This document shows positions 11,885 through 24,099 of a stretch of DNA of 64,000 nucleotides, in pieces. Both the position numbers and the translations under genes were made by a program. Under the pieces are notes generated by a model that saw only the letters and a list, made by a program, of their open reading frames with translations, made no database searches and was not told the origin of the DNA. Numbering within the stretch: the stretch's first letter is position 1; each line of letters begins with the position of its first letter. Origin of the DNA: Luidia sarsii (Eukaryota > Echinodermata > Asteroidea > Paxillosida > Luidiidae); NCBI GenBank assembly GCA_949987565.1, contig OX465102.1, positions 31,682,565-31,746,564 of the forward strand, written 5' to 3'.

Positions 11885-14800
11885 CTAAGGAATGCTGAGA
11901 TGAACAGATGTTAGTTTTAAGACGTCCTGAGAGTCTTATTATATTACACATGAAGAATCCATCGTCTGGACAGTCTTGCTCCTCCATTTGGCAATCTCTT
12001 TAAGAGGACAAGGGGTTCAAGTCAAGGTCATCAAGACATCTTAGAAGCTAAAAGCTGAGTTTATCCATTGGTGTCAATGTCTTCAAGTTAACCTCTGCAG
12101 TCACATTATTAACGGATGGAGGAACGGGGAAAGTTGTGCAGCATCTTTCAGAAGGGGAAATGGATGTCGTTACCTTTTTGCTTTTGGTAATAGGCACATA
12201 AATGTTGATTATGTACCGATATCCTGCCATTATGCATGTACAGTACATGTAAGGAATGGGTTCGGTAACTTGAGTTGCAATATGAATGGACGATTGAAAG
12301 AGAGAAAGAGATCAAGTTTTGCTGTCTTATTTGGGGATGTTTTTGTTGAGATATTAAAAGGTTTTGTGATCTTGCAAGAGTTGATGATGAAATATCCAGA
12401 TTTATGCAGGTGCCTTAAAGTGTACATGTAGGATTTACATTTACTTTCTTGTTGATGAATTGGAAATATTTTGGGTACATGTGGACATATTTGTCAGGAT
12501 AAATAGGCCTACTGTATGTCTGACTCTGTGGTTGAAGATTCCTGCATTCATTTCCCATACTTGTACATGGATATGTACGTACATGACTACATGTACATGT
12601 ACATGTATACATATACTGTACAATTCTACACCAACTACACCAATTTCCCTATTCAAGCCTGTTAGTCATTTGCCATGTGTGCATGTACGTGCACATCCCT
12701 GCATATGTATGTAGACCACAATTTTTCCACACACTTAGGAAGATTCCTAAGCAGTTGATGAAAGCCTGTGCAATGCATGAGTCTATTTATATCTTATTCT
12801 ACAGCATGCAGCCATCAGTGCTATTCTTAATCTGTCTAAACGCACACATACGTGCAAGCACAAGCCCAGCTTGACATTTTTTTGGTGGCAAGGAATTTTA
12901 ATGGCTCAATATCACGTATAACTTGATCCTTGGTGAGCAGTCTTGCAGTGTCCACTTCCAAGTTGACTGTCCCCTTGTTAAGATTGATCAGCCTTGTGTG
13001 TATTCGGTAGACTCTGATGGTGGCTGTGTGTGCACATCCCCCCTGCACAACCCTTTCATCCGTGCTTGCCTGCTATCATGTCATGTCGATTCACGCGTAG
13101 GCTGCATGATGCATTGGGCATGCCAGCCATACCTCGTTGATGGCTAATCAGGGTTGCTGGCATGTAGGGGCTTCCTAATCCTCTCTCCCCTTCCTTCTCT
13201 CCCTCCTTCTTCACCTGACATGAGTTATTGAATTAATATCGGCATTTCCGGTGGCAGATGTGTGACTTTGAGTGTGATGGCCCCTTTCTCATATTTGATG
13301 TTGACTGTCTTCTTGTCTGAGTGTGAAAGTCTTTATGAAAATACTTTGTTTACTAGATGGATTCATCACACATCTACACACCAAAAGAATTTAAAAAAAT
13401 CTTATAAAATTTGACTATTCTGCCTTAATTAAAGAAAAGTCTAGGATTGAAAGTCTAGAATTGTATATTTCACCTGGTCTTTCTAGTCAGCAGTTTGCAA
13501 TGATTTTGAATCACTTTACAATCAAATAAATACAATTGTTGAAATGGCATACACTGTAGGACCTACTTCCACACATCACATATCATTTGACAAATGTTTA
13601 TTATTGTCACCATGTATTTACTGAATATCTTGTAGGTTGACAAATAAACTTCTATTATTTAACTTTTATTATTTTATATAGATTTATTTGTTGGCTAATG
13701 AGCACTCATAAATTAACGGATTGTTTGTTAGTCAGATTTCCAATTTTTAAAAGTAATTGAAAATGCTTGACACTGTGATGTGGCCTTTCCCCTGTGCAGA
13801 CAGTGTGATGGTTTTATGGTCATGCAAGAGTAATGTTTTCACTGCACAATCCAATGCTTGTGTCCTTTCCATTAGTGGATAGTGTGATGTACAGTGTGAA
13901 AGTTTGTCTAGCTTCCGAGGACAAATGGTGTGTGAGGTTTTGTTCAATGTTGCATGACACTCAGACCTTGCCTCAGGGTAGGATGTGAGCAGAGTACTGC
14001 ATTCTGCAAATCAAGAGATCAGAGTAGACACTTGGCTAATTTACCCTGTACCAAGCAGATGCTCTTATATCACTGACATGGAGATTCAAAATTGTATACC
14101 TTACCAATATAATATACATGTACAAGTTTAGTTTTACACATTTAGACATCTGTGTTCAACCTTTAAGATCCTGCTATAGGATCAAAAGATCAAACCTTCT
14201 CACATTTTAGGATTTAACTAAATTTGTGTTACGTATAGTACACATGTACAGGTGTACAGTAGTTCCTTTTGAAGATTCATTTGTGGTTGTTTATTTTTGT
14301 TAGGATGTTTTTTTATAGGAAATTGGCATTTTATCTCCAGGAACTGGCCTTGAGTTCAAACCAACCCCTTCATACAATGTATGTTGACACCGGTGCTCAT
14401 AAATTTCCCTCTGCTTGTGGTTGTCGTTGTAAACGTCTTCGTCTTGGTACTCCAGAGGCCATGGAGTAAGATACCAGCATCATCCATGCCCTTTCACATT
14501 TGAAATCCAAGGCCTGGTGTGAGACTCAGCTACATGTATCTTGGCTGGACATTGAGGAGTTGGCAAATAAGAGGAGGCTGCTCCAAATCCAAAACACATT
14601 CATGTGCAGTGTGCAAACATGTTATCTTCTTAAATGTCTCAACATCTAAGAAGGAAAGGAACCTAGTGGAAAAGGATGATTTAATAAGATCCAGGTTTGG
14701 TTGGAGTGATGCAGATTTAAAACAACAATCATCTGAATATTGGTTCTTAAAAATAAACTGCAACAAAACTTCAATATCTAGTCTTTTTAATTCTGTTCTG

Positions 14801-17800
14801 ACAGAATGTTCAGAAACCCCTACTTATATTTCCCAAACGTACACAGTTTCAACACCACTGTAAACATGTACATGTACATCTCACCTTCTGGTTTCCAGAC
14901 CTCTCCTATATATTCAACACCCATATTTCCTGACACCTCTATGCTCTTTCTAAACCCATAAAGCACAACACAAATCTGTGACACCTCATATATTCCAACA
15001 CCTCCATGTATTTTTAACATAGTTATGTGTATTCACATGTTCTGACAACCAGCAACATAATGTATCTAGACCCTACTGTACAGGTGTACGTGTACTGTAC
15101 TTAGGTTTGTTTTGAACATCAAGTTATTAACTAGCAACAACCAGGTCTATCAATCTCCAAAAATTCTCTTTTACATTTTCCAAAGGCATTTCTTGCAGTT
15201 AGCAAGACACGACAGTACATTTGAGACTATTGAATATTTAATTGTTTCCTTGTACACATGTACATGTACTGGCAGGTTAGAAGTTGAGTAGTTTGGCGAA
15301 AGGAGAACTACCGAACAAATAAATAGTGGGCGTATATCTTTGTTTGTTTTTCTCAAGAAATAGTCTTACTTCAATTCAGGGCTTCGTGGTCTGGTTTTTC
15401 TGCCTCCTTCACTGGTTGCTTTCTGACTAAAGTGACAAAGCAGATGACATTGGGTTTTATCTGTTAAGACTTTGTGACCCTGAGTCTGTTATGTTGGGGG
15501 AATAGGATTTTCCCTTTCACTAAGGAATGATTGAAAGTGAGAATTCTTACATTTTCTTGGAATGTGATCAGAAAGAGTTTTATGGAAGCAGATTGTTTTG
15601 AAGTCAACATCATCTGTAACTGAAGTTACCTTTGTTATTTTTAATAGTGTTTCAACTCTTCATTCATTCGTTCATTTTCCACTTTCTCATTCCAAACAAT
15701 CCCAGTATATGTCAACATATTCAGGAAAATATGCGGGGTAAGACAAAGTGGTGGAGGTCTTTTAAAAGCAAGCTTGTCCAGTTGAGTGGAGGCCCGTGTT
15801 ATTAAGTTACAAATAATTACTTGTTATTATTAGAATTACAATAAATCGATAAACAGTTACAATAAATCGATAAACAGTTACAATTAATACCACTAAATTT
15901 ATATAGAGTACCGGTAGATAGCACTAACAATGCATACATGTACATGTACTTCATTACAGGATAGCGCACAGGGTTCCGTTGTGAAGACCAATGAATGAAG
16001 AATTCTTAAAATGATAGGCCAGACAAAATGGCCCATTAATTAACAATTAATTAAGAATGCGAAAACTTTAGGGTGTACAAAATAAATCCAACAAATTAAA
16101 AGTGCCTGAATCCAGGTACATGTGTAGTAGGCCCTATCTTTGTCAGAGGTGTTGAAATCAATTGTATATTGATTTGGCACACACTTACTGTATTGTCTGC
16201 ATGCTGGTACATACACAGGTACAGGGTACACATGTACATGTACAGTACAGGTACATGTACATGTACACGTACATGTACATGTGTACACAAATGTATACAT
16301 GTACATGTACATGTACATTATGTACATGTGTACATGCACGTGTACATGTACATGTACGTACAACAATGCACCGTGGAGCACTGACACTAGTCATTGTACA
16401 CAATGAACATTGTGTGCCTGCTATAGGCATGTATGGTACAGGTACTGGTATGGTATCCCAACCACCCAACCACCCAACCACCCCAACCACCCAACCACCC
16501 CAACCACCCAACCACCCCAACCACCCAACCACCCAACCACCCAACCACCCAACCACCCAACCACCCAACCACCCAACCACCCAACCACCCAACCACCCAA
16601 CCACCCAACCACCCAACCACCCAACCACCCAACCACCCAACAAACCCAACCACCCAACCACCCAACCACCCAACCACCCAACCACCCAACCACCCAACCA
16701 CCCAACCACCCAACCACCCAACCACCCAACCACCCCAACCACCCAACCACCCCAACCACCCAACCACCCAACCACCCAACCACCCAACCACCCCCACCAC
16801 CCCAACCACCACCAACCACCACCAACCACCCAACCACCCCAACCACCCAACCACCCAACCACCCAACCACCCCAACCACCACCAACCACCACCAACCACC
16901 CAACCACCCAACCACTCAACCAGAACAAAGGCCAAACAATATCTGAGCACTCAAGTTCATGTAGTATACATGTACATACATGTATGTACATACATGTACA
17001 GTAAAGGTTAGCAATGCACTGATTTATGATAGATGATCATGTAAATTACATGTACAGGCAGTTGCTGCAGTATAATGAACATGTTAGTGCTGTAGGCTAT
17101 ACACAACCTACAGGCTATAGCCTAGACAAGTTCTGTTTATTTATGGGTTTAAGTACATGTAACTTGTGTTGTGGTGGGTCTGAGTAAATCCTTAGAAAGC
17201 AAACTGCAATCCCATCAGGGCATGCATTCCCAATAGTGCAAACTGCTCATAAGAGATGTAAATAAACAAATATATAATGCATACAGGGGGTACATTAAGA
17301 AAAAGCATACATGTAATGCATGGAATATGCCCATGTACATGTACTGTATATGGTATAAAATCTTCCATTCCAAATTGTTGAGTTAAAATTCCCAGCTGGA
17401 ATGTCTGCCTTAATTCCTTCCAATCCAGATGACATAAATTCATCACATCAGAACTGCTAACCCAAGCTGTGTATCATGAAATGGTGGAGGCATGTTTGAG
17501 GTTGTGATCTGTTGTCAAGGCCAGTAGAGATGATCAGACTAATTAGTCTTCTCTATCAGATATTCACTAATTATGTCCTGACTCTAAGCACTCGCATGCA
17601 TGAACATTACATCAGCGTAATTATGTGTAATGATTCTACTCACATCATCAAGTTTCAGTTTCACAGCAAATATGTATTTGATTTTGTTTAACTAAGCCTA
17701 ATGAGTAAGGACCTTTCTCACAGGCAGAATGTTTACAGGTGTTTGTTTTAGTCTGTGCCTCCCTTTATTCTGAGCATTGTAATGCATATTGCCTGCCAGG

Positions 17801-18448
17801 ACTGTATAGACTATACGCCCCTTCTCAATGAATGCTGTTTTAATAGTTGGGGCTGTTTCATTATAGTGTGGATAGGTGTCTAGATTGTAACAATTCCTGG
17901 CCAAACACAATGACTTACCTGTCAGTACCAATAAAGGTCTGTTTATTATGTTCACTGCCCATTTGACATTTTGCTTTGCATAGCACTCCCTCCCCCACAT
18001 TCCTTTGCCTGGCACAACAAGAGGCTTGGCCACATGTGCAAATGGACAGACTGTTGGACCAAAATCAGGCAGCAATGAGAGAGAGCTCTTTGGCTCTCTG
18101 TCACAGCTAGTCTGAGGAACGACCCCCTTGGCTGTAAAAACCTTGGCATTTTGAATAGGCCCCCATGAGTGAGCGGACGGGAGCTATTCTTCCCTGTCAG
18201 CTTACCCAGCGCCAGTTGTCTCTTCGTCCAGACAAGAAAACTGGGACATGTTGTCCAGTTCCCCTCATCCGATCCAAGAAAAAAAAATAGAGAGTAAAAA
18301 GAAAGAGAGGGAGGAATTTGCCGGGAGTGCTTGCCTGTTTGCAAACACCTATTGTCTGAGACAAGTCTCCAGCGAGGAGAAAAAAAAAGACACACACTGA
18401 GAGGCCAGCTTGGGGTGTGGGATGGAGAGATTTACCTATGGTGGCCAT
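11885..18448 (-). CDS. Candidate spliced gene start, 5-6 small exons, unknown protein
   Basis: Minus-strand model. Exon 1 is 18436-18448, with a start ATG in a strong context (ACAAAATGGC) that also matches a YY1-type motif. Exon 2 is 18206-18263, exon 3 is 17919-18008, exon 4 is 15370-15426, and a later exon is 11885-11997. Donors are GTAAAT, GTAAGC, GTAAGT, GTAAGA and GTAAGC; acceptors end GATGAG, TGCCAG, CTTTAG and TTAAAG. Intron phases (1, 2, 2, 2) join with no stop. An optional exon, 14885-14949, also fits if the last exon starts two bases later (11995). The peptide begins MATIGELDNMSQFSC, has CKAKCQMGSEHNKQTF in exon 3 and a basic GGRKTRPRSPEL stretch in exon 4. I recognise no family. 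The frame is open at 11885, so the gene would continue toward position 1 or beyond. Open segments of this size also arise by chance, so the chain is suggestive only. Confidence 0.28.
12040..14880. other. Single-copy stretch, probable intron or intergenic
   Basis: No supported gene. A TACATG/TACGTA island lies at 12544-12615, an AT-rich segment at about 13380-13720, and a degenerate GATCCTGCTATAGGATC foldback of the common MITE family at about 14165-14185. A plus-strand segment, 14341-14465, is exon-like, with acceptor TTTATCTCCAG and donor GTAAGA, but has no partner exon. Confidence 0.5.
15836..15882. repeat. Two-copy direct repeat, about 21 bp
   Basis: The word TTACAATAAATCGATAAACA occurs twice head to tail, followed by a partial third TTACAAT. 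It is a small local duplication in AT-rich sequence with no associated gene. Confidence 0.8.
16200..16372. repeat. TACATG/ACGTAC self-complementary microsatellite
   Basis: Mixed ACATGTAC, TACACGTAC and TACAGTAC units run for about 170 bp just before the AACCACCC array. Both strands read as the same repeat. The translations HVHVHVH and TCTCTCT are artefacts. Confidence 0.85.
16457..16921 (+). repeat. AACCACCC octanucleotide array, no G on plus strand
   Basis: About 460 bp consists of AACCACCC units with variants AACCACCCC, AACCACC and ACCACCAACC, plus one AACAAACCC near 16637. The plus strand is C and A only, apart from a single T near the end (ACCACTCAACC). The minus strand reads GGGTGGTT repeatedly. 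All six frames are open (HPTTQPPN on plus, VGWLGG on minus) because no stop codon can form, so none of the long frames is a gene. Confidence 0.95.
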
Positions 18449-21414
18449 TTTGTTTTCTGAAGGCCAATAGAATGGTCCACTAGTGCATAGACTGTTGATT
18501 GCAATACTGGCAGTGCGTCGTTTGCATATTTGGTTTGTGGAATTTGTGTGTTTATAAGGAGCCGTGAATCACGCACAGTCATTGTTAGTTAGAATGGTTT
18601 GGATTCCAATAAGATACAACGCCACTGGCATGGTACTGTACCGCCATGTTGGCCAATTCTGTGTGCAAAATGAGGACATAAGTGAAGCATGAAGCCTAGC
18701 CTGTGGTCCTACCAGTAGTTTGTAGCCTAATCCTGCAGTAAGTGGATTGGGTATTTATGAAAGGATTTAAGGCAGATGGGAGGAAGGCAATGTTAACCAT
18801 TCATTCAGCAGCCTAAAGTTAATGCTTAAATGCACAGAACACATGACACACTTTGTAAGGCTACACTGGCTGATTATTGGGAAAATGTTGTAAACTTGTA
18901 ATCATTCTCAAACTTTGAAAACAAAATGGCTGCTTAAATGAATAAATCATAAATTGGCATGTTTCTCCACACAGTGTTTTTTGTTTTTGTTTTAGAATAA
19001 TGGTGGAAAAGTTGCACAGTCTGTTGTTCTTGAAGGGATTCCAACATGTGAAAAATGTAGTATTTGATGTACATGTACATGTAGGCTCCATCTCAATTGT
19101 TGATACAAATAACTTCCTTTCCAATCTATGGAGAGCAAAATAATGTTTGCTACTTCTTTGGGTTCTCTTCATCTTTTGTGGAGCAGACTTTAAACTTGAG
19201 TTGGGCTGTCAGTAATAATGATTTTCCATTGCCAAGGTCAGGGTCCATTTCAACTTGTACTGTACTTTGAAGAAAAAAAAATTGAGAGAGCGACAGAAAG
19301 GATTGTGAAATAATCTACCCCAGGTGCAGCAGTGTGCTTTATCCAATGGAACTAAAACCTGTGGTGAAAACTTAGCCTCCCTGTAACTGGTGAGGCACAC
19401 TGCAAATGGAAAGCTGTGAACTTGGGTTTGTGGTTTTGTAAGTGGGGACCAACCATGTGGAAGATTTGGTTACATGCTTGGATTGACCGTTTTGTGCGGG
19501 TGTTTGATCCAACAAGAAAATGAAGTGGACAATTTCACGACTCCATCTTCAGTTTGAGCATTTTTGCATACAGTTGGCTACGCAGCACATCTGTTTGAAT
19601 AAACTACACTGTAGATGTATGGATACATTCAGGCTTTGAGCTCTGGTCAAGGGTATTAGTACAGCTGATTAGAAAATCAATCAACATTTGGGTAAATTAT
19701 AGGCCTTGTAATTATGCAATCAATAACCAGGCAAGTTGTATACATGTAACCACATGAAACATTTATCTGTCAATTTTATGATACACCAGGCTTTGACCTC
19801 GATGTTTTCAGACTATAGTGTCGTTAGCACTTTGCAAAAAAATACGATTTTAATCATGATTCAAAACCCTTTTTTTCCCCACATTGACAAACATTTTATC
19901 CCTAAAATGCCCCAAATCAGAAAATGGGTAAAGTACGGTACATGTATAACACCAGATAACCAGGGTTTATCGTTTGTAAGCTACATGTAGCAGCCATTTG
20001 CTGGATTTCCTAGGATTAGCTAGCTTTTGGTTAAACCCACTGAGCCGATGTTTGATTTCCCATTTATGTTACAGGTCAGTTGAAATGTTGCAATAGTGTC
20101 CGGGTCCATTTATTCCTATGAATAACTGCACTTTACATAACTGCCATAAGAAGTGGACTTCAGTCACACTTTGCCAAATATAGTGTACAAATTATTATTT
20201 ATCCATATGCCAAAAATGAACATCACTGAGAGACAAAAGCATTAACAATCACTGCATGGTCAAAGACAAGTCTACCCATATCTGCAGTAGTTGTGTTAAA
20301 CAAATACCATTATGCATAAACCAATTAAACTAGTACATGTACATTGTACATGTATCTATGCACTTAAAACATTTGTTATTGAAATACTAAGTAAATTATA
20401 CATGTCATTAGTAAAGTGAATAATTCTTTAACTTAATTTGTTAACACCATACACCTAAATGCTTATTTGCAATCAAGGAGCATTTTGTGGCACGTCGGCT
20501 GCAGCCTGCAGGTGTAAGCGTACATGTACATGTAGATCCCCCCCCACCATTATACTGTACCATTCCCAACACCCACCAAACCTGCAGTAACACGTTGCAG
20601 CAGTGACCATAATGGTTAATGGAACAGCCTAATGAAAGGAGAATTTAATATCGCATATCTTGCCCGTAGTCAAACAGATCAAGTTGGGTGCAAATTGTTG
20701 TGAAGGAGGGAATGGTGCGAGTGCTTTTGTTTAGTTTTCCCCGATACATGCACTGATATGGAAATAGCTAGTGGCTATTCAAAGTGCATGTGATCACGCC
20801 TGATTGGCTGCTGATTCTGACATTTGCATTTTGCCATGGCAATGCGCTATGGAGCTGAAAAGGATTGTGGCTCGTGATGTGTGTTTTAGTATGAACTGAA
20901 TCGGACCAGAACTCAACATTTACATGTACAGTGTACAATATGCTCTAAATGTTAAAACATACTGTACTACATGTGTATGTAAAATAAATAAATACCGGTA
21001 ACCCATATGTACATATATGTATACATGTACCTGACTCAATCTTGTGGATAAAATTGAATTTTAATTTACTTTATTATTTAATTATTATCCTAAAGACCAG
21101 AGCAAATCTGATTTTGGATTTGAACCTGAGCGCATTTACACTGAATCACACGAGGGTGATCAACACAAGTCTAAACGTGTGTAAATGTGTGTGCATAATC
21201 AGCAAGAAACTCATACTTGTATAATTTTTACTCTTGTAAAACTTTGCAAGCCATTTAAAAGCTCTCCAAAATACTCCTAGTTGATTTTTTTTTCTCTGTG
21301 AGTCGGCCTACTTTTTGTTGTTTTTTGGCTTATGTAACCAGTGCATATTCAATCATCATTGTTTCTAAAGGCAATTCATCTCCACTGTGAATTATTCTTA
21401 TATTCTTTGAGCAG
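18449..21414. other. Intergenic stretch with promoter-like words near 18.45-18.6 kb
   Basis: No gene is supported. Near 18460-18560 lie a CCAAT word (GGCCAATAG), an octamer-like TTTGCATA and a TATA-like TTTATAAGG on the plus strand. They lie beside the candidate minus-strand start at 18448 and could be promoter elements, but each is short. From 19 to 21 kb there are only scattered TACATGTA motifs, a poly-C run near 20538 and one TACCGGTA at 20993-21000. Confidence 0.45.
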
Positions 21415-21520
21415 CGAGTGGTTTACAGGGGGATTGTGCATTGAGAACAAAATTGCAGGACAGATGGTACGCGGTCGGCCATGGACAGAGGAAGAGTTGG
21501 AATTGTTTCTGGACATCTGG
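21415..21520 (+). CDS. Possible exon with start of a Myb/SANT-like DNA-binding domain
   Basis: The frame contains MVRGRPWTEEELELFLDIW (ATG at 21464). The pattern RGRxWTxxELxxFLxIW matches the first helix of Myb/SANT-like (trihelix, MADF-related) DNA-binding domains, found in transcription factors and in the DNA-binding partner of Harbinger transposons. A splice acceptor (TATTCTTTGAGCAG) ends at 21414, and a GT donor (TGG|GTACTGT) follows the tryptophan at 21520, giving a 106 bp exon ending in phase 0. After that point the frame loses resemblance. I saw no partner exon with the other helices. It could be a genuine first coding exon, a decayed transposon-derived copy, or chance. CCAAT and TGCGCATG promoter-like words lie just downstream, near 21555-21605. 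Confidence 0.35.
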
Positions 21521-21696
21521 GTACTGTACAGTACACGCATAGCGCTTGTACGTCCAATCAGTTTTTGTGCATTATGGCCGGACTGATGTTCCACTGCGCA
21601 TGAATGCTGACCTACATGTTCAGGTGTACATGTACTGCTTCTGTTGCTTGATCCACACGCGATCACTGCGGGATCAGGATTCAGGATCTAGTATCT

Positions 21697-21925
21697 CGTG
21701 GCATGGATCAGATCTTCCATGACGGCAGAATCTGATCCACCTCACAGGATCAGATCCATTGTAACTGCAGAATCTGATCCTCTGAGGTGGATCAGATCCA
21801 TTGTAACTGCAGAATCTGATCCACCTCACGGGATCAGATCCTTTGTAACTGCAGGATCTGATCCACCTCACAGGATCAGATCCTTTGTAACTGCAGGATC
21901 TGATCCACCTCACAGGATCCAGTGT
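21697..21925. repeat. 42 bp tandem repeat with an internal palindrome
   Basis: About five units carry GGATCAGATCC, then GTAACTGCAG, then ATCTGATCCACCTCAC. GTAACTGC recurs at 21761, 21803, 21845 and 21887, exactly 42 apart. Each unit is an imperfect palindrome (GGATCAGATCC against GGATCTGATCC). At 21781 the linker appears inverted (CTGAGGTGG instead of CCACCTCAC). Since 42 is a multiple of 3, both strands stay open (IRSIVTAESDPPHR on plus), but the protein is an artefact of the repeat. Confidence 0.93.
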
Positions 21926-22935
21926 AAATGTCTGGAGTGGTTTAATGATGGAAGAAGTCCTCCATAGTTTAGTGCACTCTAATCTGCATAATGTACCTCA
22001 CCTATCCAGCCCTTAGGTGGCATGTGACTGGCACTGTGGCACCTTCTAAATTCATAGTTACCTTTGTGGGTGCATATGTTAGAAGTAATTAACTGCCAAT
22101 TATCTTCAGGAATCACACACCCTCTTAATCAGATACAAACAGCTTCTTTTCACCTCAGATTAATTAAAAAAAAAAAAACAAATTATTTATGAAAATAAAA
22201 CTCTTGAATTGCTATATTTTTGCTCTTTACCATGATTGATGAATTTGTTAATGTTATTAAAGTACTACAACGTGTATGTTTAGGATTTTGAATGATTTAA
22301 ATATTGGGAATTAAAGACAAATGGATATTGGAGATATGTGCTATGCAGTTTTTGTTTTATCTTCAGACCATAGGTGCAGACCATATTGAGCAGGAGTGGA
22401 GGGTGCATGCCCCTTCTCATTAAACAGCCATTTCCTGGTTATCACCTCTACATTCCCTCAAGGTGTCTGTATCCCCTAAGTACTGGTGTCCCTTTCAAGG
22501 TACTCTGTAGACTCCTGAACCTCCTTGCCTACTGCCAAGAATCTCATGACCTCAGCTGAGGTCACGTCAGTGGACATGATCCACCTGGTGACTTCTGAGC
22601 AATTAAAGGCTTCAGTATTCACAGTCCTGCTGTCTGCCCATGAAATGCCGAACATGTGTTTGGTAAGCCAGGCTTCCATGTACATGTACATGCACATGCC
22701 AGATGACCAGGGGCCTATCTGAAAAACTGCACAAGCATGGCATTGTGCTAAGCAGACAAGTATTCCTTATTATTAGCAGGATTACTGATGGTATCTTTGT
22801 GGCTACTTGAGTGGATTTTGCTGGCAACCAGAGCTTTAAAATCTTGCACAGCTCTATTACATAGGACCTTGTTTTATGATGTTGTTTTTAGCACCATGTT
22901 TATAATGATATTGCTTAGCATGAAAAGAATGTAAG
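21926..22935. other. Single-copy stretch with one ambiguous exon-like segment
   Basis: No supported gene. A run of 12 A occurs near 22167. At about 22539-22661 a plus-strand open segment is bounded by CTACTGCCAAG and GTAAGCC, while the opposite strand over the same bases is open too, so neither is called. Confidence 0.45.
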
Positions 22936-23412
22936 CACGTGTACAACTATTAAGCACATGTACATGTACAGTATGTATGTATGTACATGTAAGCATGTAC
23001 ATGTATGTACATATGTAAGCATGTACAACTATTTAGCACATGTACATAAGCATGTACAACTATTAAAGCACATGTACATGTATACATGTATGTAAGCATG
23101 TACATGTATGTATGTAAGCATGTACATGTATGTATGTAAGCATGTACAACTATTTAGCACATGTACATGTATGTATGTAAGCATGTACAACTATTAAGCA
23201 CATGTACATGTACATGTATGTATGTAAGCATGTACAACTATTTAGCACAAGCATGTACAACTATTGATCACAAGCATGTACAACTATTTATCACAAGCAT
23301 GCACAACTACTGTACAATATATTTATCACAAGCATGTACAACTACAGTATTTAGCACATGTAAGCATATTTAGCACATGTATTGTGTACATGTACACTGT
23401 ACATGTAGAATC
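22936..23412 (+). repeat. AAGCATGTACAACTATTTAGCAC minisatellite mixed with TACATG
   Basis: Units built on AGCATGTACAACTAT, then TTAGCACA, alternate with (TACATG)n and (TATG)n tracts. The second part (from about 23230) is a plain 22-23 bp repeat with variants GATCAC and TATCAC. Stops are frequent in most frames; the short open frames are repeat products. Confidence 0.88.
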
Positions 23413-23420
23413 TCACTTCA

Positions 23421-23541
23421 TTTCTAATCCTGCTAGGATTGAAACATCAGACAATCTGAGATTTGCTTTATTTGTGGTCATTTGAGTTAGTCTGTATTTA
23501 CATGTACATGTAGCTCAGTTTGCAACATTTTTGCATTTTAC
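23421..23541 (+). mobile_element. Palindromic MITE family copy with tail
   Basis: TCCTGCTAGGATTGAAACAT starts the copy, followed by CTGAGATTTGCTTTATTTGTGG and the family tail CAGTTTGCAACATTTTTGCAT. A TACATGTACATGTA run has invaded the copy before the tail. Confidence 0.65.
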
Positions 23542-24099
23542 TCGCTTCGCCACCGAGTTAAAGCACTGCAGTTGATAGTTTGCTGCAAATGTTGTCATAT
23601 GAAATCTGGTAGTAATGAGCATGCCTTTTGACAACTGTGCATTGGAAACAATTACTTCCTTGCTTGAAGCAAAGTCCTGCTGTGATGGGAACACCAGGCT
23701 ATTCCTGTTTGTATGATTTGACAGATTCTAGGAAATCCAGCTCTGTTTTGACTACATGTATTTGATTCAAAATGATGGAAGTTGCAAATTTCTACTGAGA
23801 ACACCATATTGACGTCATGACAGCAAAGGTCCCTGCACAGTCATTGCTCATTACTGTTTCTACAGCCGGCTTAATTGGTAGAAGGCATAGGAATGAGTTA
23901 CAGGAAAGCTTAGATGTATAATGAAGGCCTTGGGAAGGAAAGCAACACAAACAAAGTTTGAGTGGGACTAGGATTGGAGACTCCAGGGGGGATTATCATG
24001 CATCGTAACTCAACTTATAAATGATGGATAATCCACCATTGGTTGTGACAGGCCATAGGTTCCTATGCATCGCTCATTGTCTTGTGATTGATTGTCAGT

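Noticed and set aside
14341..14465. Plus-strand exon with acceptor TTTATCTCCAG and donor GTAAGA, reading CGCRCKRLRLG
   Set aside because: Splice signals are good and one frame is open, but there is no neighbouring exon and no recognisable domain, and segments of this size are common by chance here.
16162..17011. Six long overlapping frames (PTTQPPNH and VGWLGG)
   Set aside because: An array lacking G and T on one strand cannot form stop codons. The frames on both strands end shortly after the array.
18549..18600. Plus-strand core promoter (TTTATAAGG with an initiator-like sequence about 30 bp downstream)
   Set aside because: TATA-like words are frequent in this composition and no plus-strand first exon follows it. 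The nearest gene candidate runs the other way.
22539..22661. Exon-like segment (NLMTSAEVTSVDMIHLVTSE)
   Set aside because: Both strands are open and both have splice-like ends around the palindrome GACCTCAGCTGAGGTC, so the strand cannot be chosen.
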